From positions 1 through 10,562 of the forward strand of contig CAJKZL010000071.1 of the NCBI GenBank assembly GCA_905204385.1: 10,562 nt of DNA, in the 5' to 3' direction. This DNA is from an uncultured Odoribacter sp. GTDB lineage: Bacteria > Bacteroidota > Bacteroidia > Bacteroidales > Marinifilaceae. Every line of letters begins with the position of its first letter. Position 1 is the first letter of the stretch. The translations under genes and the position numbers were made by a program. The notes below the pieces were generated by a model. That model was not told the origin of the DNA. It worked only from the letters and a program-made list of their open reading frames with translations, and did not search any database. Positions 1 through 7,129 of the stretch are shown here, piece after piece.

Positions 1-2082
1 ACGAACGCATCTTACCGGAAACAGAAAGCTCCCGGCACCCTGGGACAAAGCAAGAATGCAGTGACGGGAGAAGTAAAACGGCAATTCGATATCAATCCGT
101 ATAGTTTTGCCCTGACCTCTTCCCGGACGCTCGATCCCAACGAGTATTATCTGACGAATTATGCTCCGTTTAACATCAAAGAAGAACTGGCTAATAACAA
201 TATCAGTTTGCATGTGGTGGACTTGAAATTTCAGGGAGAATTGAAATGGAAACTTCACAAGACCCTGGAATTGTCGGCTCAGGGAGCACTCAAATATCAG
301 ACAACCTCCCAGGAGCACAATATTCATGACGCTTCCAATCAGGCTAATGCCTACCGGGCCATGGGAGATGCTACGATCCGGGAAAAAAATCCCTATCTCT
401 ATGAAAATCCCGACAGCCCTTATGCTTTACCGATCAGTGTGCTACCCGAAGGAGGTATCTACCAACGTACGGATTACCGGATGCTAGGGTATGATTTCCG
501 GGCTACTGCTTCCTGGAATACGGCATTTAAAGACGATACCCATATTGTCAATCTGTTCGGAGGATTATGGGTAAGTGCTCTGGACCGGGAAAAAACGTGG
601 TTTAACGGCTGGGGGCTGCAATATACCCGGGGAGAAATCCCTTTTTATGTTTACCAATTCTTCAAACAAGGGATAGAACAAGGAAGCCAATATTACTCAA
701 TAGATAATGCCCATACGCGGGACGTGGCATTTTTTGCCAATGCTACTTATTCTTATAAAGGCATCTATACCCTGAATGGTACGGTACGTTATGAAGGTTC
801 GAACAAACTGGGGAAAAGCCGGTCTGCCCGGTGGCTGCCGACCTGGAATATTTCAGGAGCTTGGAATATCCATGAGGAATCCTTTTTTGAACCCGCCCGG
901 GAAATGCTTTCGCATGCTACTTTGCGGGCCTCTTACAGTCTGACGGCAGATCGTGGTCCGGCAGATGTGACCAATTCTTATATTGTCATTAAGAGTGAAT
1001 CTCCCTGGAGACAAACCACAGATACACAGGAGACCAGCTTGAAAATCCAGGATCCACAGAACAGCGAACTCACATATGAAAAGAAACATGAGCTGAATAT
1101 CGGTGCCGATCTGGGATTTCTGGATAATCGGTTGAATTTTGTGGCCGATTGGTATAAACGCGATAATTATGATTTGATAGGCATTATCAATACGCAGGGC
1201 GTTGGAGGGTTTATCACGAAATATGCCAATATAGCTACTATGAAGTCACATGGCGTCGAGTTTACTCTGAGTACCAAGAATATTCAGAATAAGGACTTTT
1301 CCTGGAACACCGACCTTACTTTTTCTTATACCAAAAATGAGATTACAGAATTAGAATCCCATACCCGGGTAATGGATCTGATTACCGGTAACGGTTTTGC
1401 CCGCAAAGGCTACCCGGTAAGGGCACTTTTCTCTATTCCTTTCCAGGGGTTGAATGAGGATGGCATGCCTACCTTTATCAATCAGAAAAATGAAGTGCCG
1501 GTCCATGATCTGGATTTCCAGGAAAGAACCCATGTGGATTTTTTGAAATATGAAGGTCCTACGGATCCGAAATATACCGGAGGATTCGGAAATGTTTTCC
1601 GCTATAAAAACCTTAGATTGAATGTATTTATGACCTATTCCTTCGGGAATAAGATCCGTTTGGACCCGGCCTTTAACTATCGGTATACCGATTTGACCGC
1701 TATGCCGAGAGAATTTAAGAATCGTTGGATGATGGCGGGAGACGAACACTTTACGGATATACCGGTTATTCTTTCCAAACGCCAATATGAAACGAATACG
1801 GACCTGAAATATGCCTACAATGCCTATAATTATTCAACAGCCCGTATTGCTGACGGTGGATTTATCCGGATGAAGGAAATTTCACTGGCTTACGATTTCT
1901 CTCAAAAATTGATCCGGAATTGGCAGATGAGTTCCCTGTCGGTGAAATTGCAGGTGACCAATCCTTTCCTGATCTATGCCGACAAAAAACTCAATGGCCA
2001 GGATCCGGAATTTTTCCGTTCCGGAGGTGTCGCTGTTCCGGTTCCTAAACAGTTTACTTTTACGTTAAGAGTAGGTTTTTAA
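1..2082 (+). CDS. SusC/RagA-family TonB-dependent outer-membrane transporter, 3' part
   Basis: This is the C-terminal 693 residues of a SusC-like transporter, an outer-membrane beta-barrel that imports a ligand captured with its SusD partner, powered by TonB-ExbBD. The frame is open from base 1, so the true start, signal peptide, carboxypeptidase-like domain and plug lie upstream; the GTG at 61 is not a real start. Family members are usually about 1,000 residues or more, so roughly a third is missing. Visible SusC hallmarks are the NSELTYEK segment at residues 354-361 of the fragment, followed by an NIGADLGFLDNRL-like strand pair, then WYKRDNYDLI and a KYANIATMKSHGVEF segment typical of the late barrel. 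The chain ends in RVGF, with the terminal Phe expected of barrels assembled by BAM. It sits 86 bases upstream of susD. The family call is firm; the ligand is not knowable from this fragment. Confidence 0.95.
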   Translation, partial: TNASYRKQKAPGTLGQSKNAVTGEVKRQFDINPYSFALTSSRTLDPNEYYLTNYAPFNIKEELANNNISLHVVDLKFQGELKWKLHKTLELSAQGALKYQTTSQEHNIHDASNQANAYRAMGDATIREKNPYLYENPDSPYALPISVLPEGGIYQRTDYRMLGYDFRATASWNTAFKDDTHIVNLFGGLWVSALDREKTWFNGWGLQYTRGEIPFYVYQFFKQGIEQGSQYYSIDNAHTRDVAFFANATYSYKGIYTLNGTVRYEGSNKLGKSRSARWLPTWNISGAWNIHEESFFEPAREMLSHATLRASYSLTADRGPADVTNSYIVIKSESPWRQTTDTQETSLKIQDPQNSELTYEKKHELNIGADLGFLDNRLNFVADWYKRDNYDLIGIINTQGVGGFITKYANIATMKSHGVEFTLSTKNIQNKDFSWNTDLTFSYTKNEITELESHTRVMDLITGNGFARKGYPVRALFSIPFQGLNEDGMPTFINQKNEVPVHDLDFQERTHVDFLKYEGPTDPKYTGGFGNVFRYKNLRLNVFMTYSFGNKIRLDPAFNYRYTDLTAMPREFKNRWMMAGDEHFTDIPVILSKRQYETNTDLKYAYNAYNYSTARIADGGFIRMKEISLAYDFSQKLIRNWQMSSLSVKLQVTNPFLIYADKKLNGQDPEFFRSGGVAVPVPKQFTFTLRVGF

Positions 2083-2115
2083 ACAGAAACTTTTATGCCC
2101 CGATGCGTTTAAGGC

Positions 2116-2132
2116 TTCTAAAAAAATTAGAA
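2116..2132 (+). other. Short A/T-rich hairpin between susC and susD
   Basis: The arms TTCTAA and TTAGAA form a perfect 6-bp stem around an AAAAA loop, 33 bases after the susC stop. It is A/T-rich and has no following T-run, so it is not a convincing terminator. It could slightly reduce read-through or protect an RNA end, but this may be chance in A/T-rich DNA. Confidence 0.25.
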
Positions 2133-2135
2133 TAA

Positions 2136-2170
2136 ATATGCTGGGGGACAAAATAAAATGATAAGCATAT
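2136..2170 (+). promoter_or_regulatory. Inverted repeat overlapping the susD start codon
   Basis: ATATGCT at 2136-2142 is perfectly complementary to AGCATAT at 2164-2170. The right arm contains the first two bases of the susD ATG, and the 21-base loop holds the likely ribosome-binding region. If folded, it would partly hide the start of susD. The stem has only 7 bp with two G-C pairs and a large loop, so stability is doubtful. A regulatory role is inference. Confidence 0.25.
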
Positions 2171-3713
2171 GAAAAAGAATAAGATATTATATATTATGGT
2201 TGCCGGCCTTTTCCTGACCTTGGGAGCTTGTGACAAGTTTCTGGATACATTGCCGGACAATCGGCTTGACGGCGACATGGATGCAGCTCAACTCGGGCAA
2301 CTGCTGACTTCCGCTTATCCGCTTAACGGATTTTATTATCTGGCTGAATACAGTTCCGATAATGTGGACGACAATGGATTGCTATATACTCCGGCCGACA
2401 GGATGCAAACTCAGATTTTTTCCTGGCAGGATATCACTGAAACCGCACAGGATTCACCTTATGCCTATTGGGAATTTTGCTATTCGGCTATTGCCAATGC
2501 CAATGCCGCCCTTCAAACTATCCGCGAGCAAGGTGAGCCGGAAGCATTGGCGCCCTACAAAGGCGAGGCTTTAATGTGCCGGGCATTTAATCATTTTATG
2601 CTGGTCAATATTTTCAGTAAGCAATATTGCGCGGCCACAGCAGGGACCGATCTGGGTATTCCTTATGCCACAGCGCTTGAAACGACGGTATCTCCTCAAT
2701 ATGAACGGGGAACGGTTGCCGATGTTTACGACAGTATTGAAAAAGACATCGTTGCCGGCTTGCCTCTCATACGAGACGATATCTATTCCGTCGCCAAATA
2801 CCATTTCAATCAAAAAGCCGCTTATGCTTTTGCTGCGCGTTTTTATTTGTATTACGGGAAATATGAAAAAGCGGTGGAGTATGCAACCAAAGCCTTGGGC
2901 AATAATCCTGCAGGCGTGCTAAGGGATTGGAGCGCATTGGCTGCGCTATCTGCCTATAAGATGAATCAGCCTACTGCTTTTACTTCCGTTTCAAGCCCGG
3001 CCAACCTTTTACTGGTGACTTCCAATACGGATTATGGTGCCCTTCACGGACCTTATGACTTTGGTACCCGTTATACCCATAATGAAAAACTCAGTGCTTC
3101 GGAAACGCTCGATGCTGCAGGGCCCTGGCGTGCAGAGCTCAATGTTAACAGTTTCAGTAATTCTTCGATCCAAAAAGTGATTTTTCGGAAATTAGGGTAT
3201 TATTTCAAATATAACGATCCCGTGGCCAAAACCGGTAGCCCTTATTCTATATGGCCCGCTTTTACTACCGATGAAACTTTATTGTGCCGTGCAGAAGCTT
3301 ATGTGTTGCTCAATGATTATACTAATGCTTTGGCGGATTTTACTGTTTTTGTCAATGCCTTTACTAAAGGCGGCAGGTTGAGCGAAGCGGCGATAAATGA
3401 TTTTTACGATCAGCTCGACTATTATACACCTAATCGACCGACCGTAAAGAAACAACTGGATCCGGATTTTACAGTGGCAGCCGGCCAACAGGAAAATTTC
3501 ATCCATTGCATTCTTCAGTTGCGTCGTGCTCTTACGCTGCATGAAGGCCTGCGCTGGTTTGATATTAAGCGATACGGAATTACGGTGTACCGTCGCGTGG
3601 TTCATCAGAACGATTATATCATTACCGATTCGCTGACTAAAAACGATCCCCGCAGGCAGATTCAGTTGCCTCAGGATGTCATCGAAGCAGGATTAACCGC
3701 TAACCCCAGATAA
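2169..3713 (+). CDS. SusD/RagB-family nutrient-binding surface lipoprotein
   Basis: This 514-residue lipoprotein is the substrate-binding lid that pairs with the upstream SusC barrel at the cell surface. The N terminus has a KKNK charged start, a hydrophobic stretch and the lipobox LGAC with Cys21, followed by DKFLDTLPDN, the classic SusD mature start. The middle is rich in Ala and Tyr helices consistent with the TPR-like SusD core. The C-terminal signature HEGLRWFDIKRYG lies at residues 458-470, matching the conserved SusD motif near the end of the fold. Length is normal for the family. The ATG at 2169 gives a complete signal peptide, and the upstream sequence is A-rich without a strong Shine-Dalgarno, as is usual in Bacteroidota. 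It is co-directional with susC, and the metallopeptidase gene follows after 20 bases. Ligand unknown. Confidence 0.95.
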   Translation: MKKNKILYIMVAGLFLTLGACDKFLDTLPDNRLDGDMDAAQLGQLLTSAYPLNGFYYLAEYSSDNVDDNGLLYTPADRMQTQIFSWQDITETAQDSPYAYWEFCYSAIANANAALQTIREQGEPEALAPYKGEALMCRAFNHFMLVNIFSKQYCAATAGTDLGIPYATALETTVSPQYERGTVADVYDSIEKDIVAGLPLIRDDIYSVAKYHFNQKAAYAFAARFYLYYGKYEKAVEYATKALGNNPAGVLRDWSALAALSAYKMNQPTAFTSVSSPANLLLVTSNTDYGALHGPYDFGTRYTHNEKLSASETLDAAGPWRAELNVNSFSNSSIQKVIFRKLGYYFKYNDPVAKTGSPYSIWPAFTTDETLLCRAEAYVLLNDYTNALADFTVFVNAFTKGGRLSEAAINDFYDQLDYYTPNRPTVKKQLDPDFTVAAGQQENFIHCILQLRRALTLHEGLRWFDIKRYGITVYRRVVHQNDYIITDSLTKNDPRRQIQLPQDVIEAGLTANPR

Positions 3714-3733
3714 ACCGTTAAAATTATAAAAAG

Positions 3734-4594
3734 ATGAAAACAATAATTCCCTATTTATATTTACTGTTTCTCCTGATGTTGGGAGCCGCCTGTTCAGACG
3801 ATGACCTGGATTCGCGGAGTATATTCGATACCAGCAGCCCGGAACGGACTCCGTTCGACAATTGGTTGATTTCCAATTATACCAATCCTTATAACATCGA
3901 TTTTATTTATCGGCTGGAAGATATTGAAACGGATATGAAATACCGCTTGGTTCCCGCTGATTTGGATAAATCCGTACAACTGGCAAAATTGGTCAAGCAT
4001 TTATGGCTGGAAGCTTATGATGAAGCGGCAGGCATAGAATTTACCAGAACCTATGTGCCGCGTACCATTCAACTGGTGGGGTCTGCAGCTTATGAGAACA
4101 ACGGAACCATGGTTTTGGGTACAGCCGAGGGTGGATTGAAGGTGACGCTTTATCTGGTGAACTCCCTGCAATTGAATATCGATTTTTTGAATTATTATTA
4201 TTTCAAAACCATGCATCATGAATTCGGGCATATTCTGCATCAAACCCGTAGCTATCAGACGGAGTTTCAATTGGTGTCGGAGGCGGATTATGTCGGAGGC
4301 GATTGGTATCAGGAGCAGGAATATCATCAGAAAGGCTTTGTTTCCCAATATGCCATGAACGGCGCAGACGATGATTTTGTCGAAAACATTGCTGTCTACG
4401 TAACTAATACGGAAGAAGAATGGCAGGAAATTCTCACGATTGCAGGTGATTCGGGAAGGGAAATTCTGCTGAAAAAATTCGAGATGGTGAAAGAGTATAT
4501 GCAGAATACCTGGAATATAGATCTGACCCAACTTCGCGATATCGTATTGCGCCGTGCGAAAGATATAGAAAAATTGAATTTGGATGAACTTTAA
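3734..4594 (+). CDS. Putative zinc-binding metallopeptidase lipoprotein of a Sus-like locus
   Basis: This 286-residue protein has a signal peptide ending in GAAC (Cys20) followed by SDDD, which resembles the Bacteroides surface lipoprotein export signal, so it probably faces outward. The sequence HEFGHILHQ starts at residue 162 and gives a zincin HExxH site (His162, Glu163, His166) with a further His169. Glu217 in DDDFVEN is a candidate for the third zinc ligand, by analogy with metallopeptidases carrying a downstream Glu. The layout matches the putative zinc-binding metallopeptidase family (Mx1-like) often encoded beside SusC/SusD and DUF4302 proteins. A zinc peptidase is well supported by the motif; substrate and the exact third ligand are not. 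It lies 20 bases after susD and 12 bases before the DUF4302 gene, so it is almost certainly in the same operon. It is the only recognisable enzyme of the locus in this window. Confidence 0.9.
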   Translation: MKTIIPYLYLLFLLMLGAACSDDDLDSRSIFDTSSPERTPFDNWLISNYTNPYNIDFIYRLEDIETDMKYRLVPADLDKSVQLAKLVKHLWLEAYDEAAGIEFTRTYVPRTIQLVGSAAYENNGTMVLGTAEGGLKVTLYLVNSLQLNIDFLNYYYFKTMHHEFGHILHQTRSYQTEFQLVSEADYVGGDWYQEQEYHQKGFVSQYAMNGADDDFVENIAVYVTNTEEEWQEILTIAGDSGREILLKKFEMVKEYMQNTWNIDLTQLRDIVLRRAKDIEKLNLDEL

Positions 4595-4606
4595 AATTTA
4601 AGGACC

Positions 4607-5884
4607 ATGAAAAAATTATTATATATACTTACCTTTTTCTCTCTGGCTTGCTGCAGCCTGATCTCCTGCAGCCCGGAAGAAGACGATATTTTCAGCGAAT
4701 CGGCTGCAAACCGCATGACCGATAAGCTTGCCGAATACGGTCAATTGCTGGCTTCGGCTCATAATGGCTGGAAAATGGAATATTTTTCCGATAACGAACA
4801 ACTTAATGGGGGACGTACCTTTTTGATGCATTTCGGTAGTGGCGATTCTGTGACGATGGCAGGCGATATGGCCGACCCGACTTTTCGTTCCACCAGCCTT
4901 TATTCCTTGATTGCAGATGCCGGACCTGTTTTAAGTTTTAATTCTTACAATTCCTTGTTTCACGATTTTTCAGAGCCTAAAGGATCTGCGAATACCGAAG
5001 GATATGGCGGTGATTATGAGTTTACGTTTATGGAAGCGACGGATAGCCGCATTGCTTTAAAGGGTAAGAAATCCGGGAACCGTATTATCCTCACCCGCAT
5101 GGCTGAAGATCAGGATTGGACCGCTTATCTGGAAAGCCTTTCGGATATTGAAATAAAAAGCATCTGCGGACGCTACCGGGTTTATATCGACGGGAAGGAA
5201 CGGCTGGTTATCCAGAATGCTGACCGGAATTTTGTCATTCCCGATACGGTGGACGGGATTCCTGGAGTCGTCAACGTCGGATTTTTGTATACTCCTGAAG
5301 GGATTAAAACTTACAAACCCATGGAGATTTACGGGGCAAAAGTTCAGAATTTCACTTGGGATGCCACGACTGAATCGCTGGTGAGTAAAGAAGGGGGAAC
5401 GGAAGTCCGTTTGGAAGCTTTTCCCTATTCCTATCAGGTTGCTTATGATGAGTACCCCGGAGAATGGGTTATGAAGTACGACGACGGATCCGGAAATAAC
5501 TTTGTTAAAAATGTGACGATCAGCGTAAAGAAATACGGTGAAAGCTTCACGCTCAGCGGGCTTCGTTATGATTTAATCCTGAATTATAATAAATTGGGTG
5601 GTTATGTTTATCTGAATCACCAGTATGTAGGAATGTATCAAGATTATTTCATGTTTATCTGTCTTTCGGGCGATGGCTATTATACCTGGGATACAGGAGT
5701 CATGTATGCCGGGATATGGGATGAACAACCGGGCGATATGAATATCGTATTTATGGATAACGGCAGTTGGAATCACAAGGTGGATGGGGCGCTGCTCTAT
5801 GCCTTCTCTTCCCAAGAAGCGGGCGGGAATAATGGAGTAGGCTCTTTGGAAAGATACATGAATATCACGATGACCAAAAAGTAA
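4607..5884 (+). CDS. DUF4302 domain-containing lipoprotein
   Basis: This 425-residue lipoprotein has an N-terminal hydrophobic segment and the lipobox LISC with Cys21, followed by SPEEDD, an acidic stretch compatible with surface export. Residues about 30-60 contain a helix with RMTDKLAEYGQLLASAHNGW, the typical beginning of DUF4302 proteins. The rest is dominated by beta-strand-like, Tyr- and Gly-rich sequence, and no catalytic motif is apparent. The family is found next to SusC/SusD and putative metallopeptidases in Bacteroidota and has no established biochemical function; binding or presenting the ligand at the surface is a reasonable inference. It starts 12 bases after the metallopeptidase stop, with AAGGA just before the ATG serving as a plausible ribosome-binding site. 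The next gene begins 20 bases after its stop. Confidence 0.88.
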   Translation: MKKLLYILTFFSLACCSLISCSPEEDDIFSESAANRMTDKLAEYGQLLASAHNGWKMEYFSDNEQLNGGRTFLMHFGSGDSVTMAGDMADPTFRSTSLYSLIADAGPVLSFNSYNSLFHDFSEPKGSANTEGYGGDYEFTFMEATDSRIALKGKKSGNRIILTRMAEDQDWTAYLESLSDIEIKSICGRYRVYIDGKERLVIQNADRNFVIPDTVDGIPGVVNVGFLYTPEGIKTYKPMEIYGAKVQNFTWDATTESLVSKEGGTEVRLEAFPYSYQVAYDEYPGEWVMKYDDGSGNNFVKNVTISVKKYGESFTLSGLRYDLILNYNKLGGYVYLNHQYVGMYQDYFMFICLSGDGYYTWDTGVMYAGIWDEQPGDMNIVFMDNGSWNHKVDGALLYAFSSQEAGGNNGVGSLERYMNITMTKK

Positions 5885-5904
5885 AATTTTAATGCGCTTT
5901 AACT

Positions 5905-6948
5905 ATGAAAAAATTAATAAATATATTATTGATCTTCGCATTCGGTCTGTATCTGGCCGGTTGTGATTCGGACGACAATGAAGTATTGCCGTTCGGTATT
6001 ACTCGTTCGGATTTAAAGTTTACGGCATCCGGAGGAGAGGGGAAGGTGGAAACTTCCCTGGCCGTTACCCGTACGGCCTCCGATTGCGAATGGTGTTCTG
6101 TTGCCGTTAAAGGCAATAGTGTAACGGTAACGGTTGCTCCCAATACAGAGCTTACCGGCCGGAATGCTATGGTACAACTTTATTCGGACGGGCAAATGGT
6201 ATCGGTACCGGTCAATCAGTCCGGAATATTGTTGTATGCTGAAACTGAACAGATACTTGCCGGTATTCCTGCTGAAGTCCAAAAAGCTGAAATAACGAGT
6301 AATATCGATTGGACAGTGAGTCTGACCGGGGCTGACGGTTGGGCGAATGCTACCCGGCAGGGCGACACTCTGGTGGTTGAGTTTTCAGCTAATCCGGGAC
6401 GACCGCGGACGGCAACGGCTCATTTAACCGCCGGCAATGTCGTTTATGAGGTGGCGCTTGTTCAGCAGGGCGTCGTACCCTTGAATGAACTATTTTTAAC
6501 CAGTACCGATTCCTGGTATTTCAATTCTGCTAAAATGAGTCCGGTTGTCAAGCAATATTTTGATATGGCCAATACGCAGATAAACGAAGGCGAAGGGGAG
6601 CGGATTTATCAGATGACGTTGACTCAGCAGAATGGATTGTTCAATTTTGGTTTTGTCACGGTGAATGCCGCCGGCAGTGGATATGAAAGCTTGTTGGAAT
6701 TCACCATCGTCGGAGAAGAGGGAACCCAGGATCAAATCGGAATGACTTTTAATTTAAAAGGCAACAGTAATGGCAGTTATTATTATGGTACTTATTCCGG
6801 CTTCCAGTATCTGGTGAGCTTGCTGGGTATTCAACCTTACCGGTTAACAGCGGATGATTCCGTCAATCCGACGGAATTGACCTTTACAGGAGTCACTAAT
6901 TCTAGTTTCAGTTTTACCTTGTCAAAAGCAAAAGTGCTTTATCCATAA
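5905..6948 (+). CDS. Lipoprotein with two BACON-like domains and an unassigned C-terminal domain
   Basis: This 347-residue lipoprotein has the lipobox LAGC with Cys20 followed by DSDDNE, again a likely surface signal. Residues about 31-107 form a first BACON-like Ig-fold module (FTASGGEGKVE near the start, VPVNQSG at the end). Residues about 109-189 form a second (NIDWTVSL in the middle, VALVQQG at the end), separated by almost no linker. Residues 190-347 are a beta-rich region, with Tyr/Gly-rich stretches such as NGSYYYGTYSGF, that I cannot assign to a named family. BACON domains are usually spacers or binding modules in surface proteins of Bacteroidota, so this protein could project its C-terminal domain from the membrane to bind the ligand (inference). 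It is the last gene of the operon: a hairpin and then a strong terminator follow its stop. Confidence 0.85.
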   Translation: MKKLINILLIFAFGLYLAGCDSDDNEVLPFGITRSDLKFTASGGEGKVETSLAVTRTASDCEWCSVAVKGNSVTVTVAPNTELTGRNAMVQLYSDGQMVSVPVNQSGILLYAETEQILAGIPAEVQKAEITSNIDWTVSLTGADGWANATRQGDTLVVEFSANPGRPRTATAHLTAGNVVYEVALVQQGVVPLNELFLTSTDSWYFNSAKMSPVVKQYFDMANTQINEGEGERIYQMTLTQQNGLFNFGFVTVNAAGSGYESLLEFTIVGEEGTQDQIGMTFNLKGNSNGSYYYGTYSGFQYLVSLLGIQPYRLTADDSVNPTELTFTGVTNSSFSFTLSKAKVLYP

Positions 6949-6959
6949 ATAGTTTTATG

Positions 6960-6986
6960 GGAAGGAGATCATGGAATGATGCTTCC
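6960..6986 (+). other. Imperfect hairpin just after the operon's last gene
   Basis: GGAAG (6960-6964) pairs with CTTCC (6982-6986), and ATCAT (6968-6972) pairs with ATGAT (6976-6980). This leaves a small asymmetric internal loop and a GGA loop. No T-run follows, so it is not an intrinsic terminator. It may stabilise the 3' end of the mRNA, or it may have no role. Confidence 0.35.
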
Positions 6987-7005
6987 TGAGGAACTATAAA
7001 ATTCA

Positions 7006-7050
7006 GAAAGAGTCGTGACGGAAATTCCGTTTACGGCTCTTTCGATTTTT
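7006..7050 (+). terminator. Rho-independent terminator closing the Sus-like operon
   Basis: GAAAGAGTCGT (7006-7016) pairs with ACGGCTCTTTC (7033-7043) through one G-T wobble. After a small bulge, ACGG pairs with CCGT around an AAATT loop. The stem is followed at once by GATTTTT and an A/T-rich stretch. It lies about 60 bases after the stop of the BACON gene and before the next promoter candidate, so it separates the operon from the TonB_C-domain gene. Confidence 0.85.
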
Positions 7051-7067
7051 ATATCGTTATATGGACT

Positions 7068-7102
7068 TTTGCGCTGATTATCCCGATAATTTATTACTTT
7101 TA
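7068..7102 (+). promoter_or_regulatory. Candidate Bacteroidota promoter for the TonB_C-domain gene
   Basis: TTTG at 7068-7071 fits the -33 element. TACTTTTA at 7095-7102 fits the -7 consensus TAnnTTTG with one mismatch, after a 23-base spacer. Transcription would begin near 7109, about 20 bases before the ATG at 7130. It lies directly downstream of the terminator, where a new promoter is expected. It is a pattern match only. Confidence 0.45.
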
Positions 7103-7129
7103 TTCGGGACAAATTCAGTAAAAATTGAG

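Noticed and set aside
61..63. GTG as the start of the SusC-like gene
   Set aside because: The frame is open to base 1 and the protein lacks the signal peptide and plug that SusC proteins have, so the gene simply begins upstream of the window.
3279..4531. Minus-strand open frames opposite susD and the metallopeptidase gene, up to 176 codons
   Set aside because: They lie wholly opposite well-supported genes, have no recognisable domain or ribosome-binding site, and their protein composition is rich in Ile, His and Arg as expected for antisense shadows.
7061..7129. Upstream ATG at 7061 as the start of the TonB_C-domain protein
   Set aside because: It would add 23 residues with no signal-peptide start and would overlap the proposed promoter elements. 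The ATG at 7130 begins directly with a charged residue and a hydrophobic stretch.
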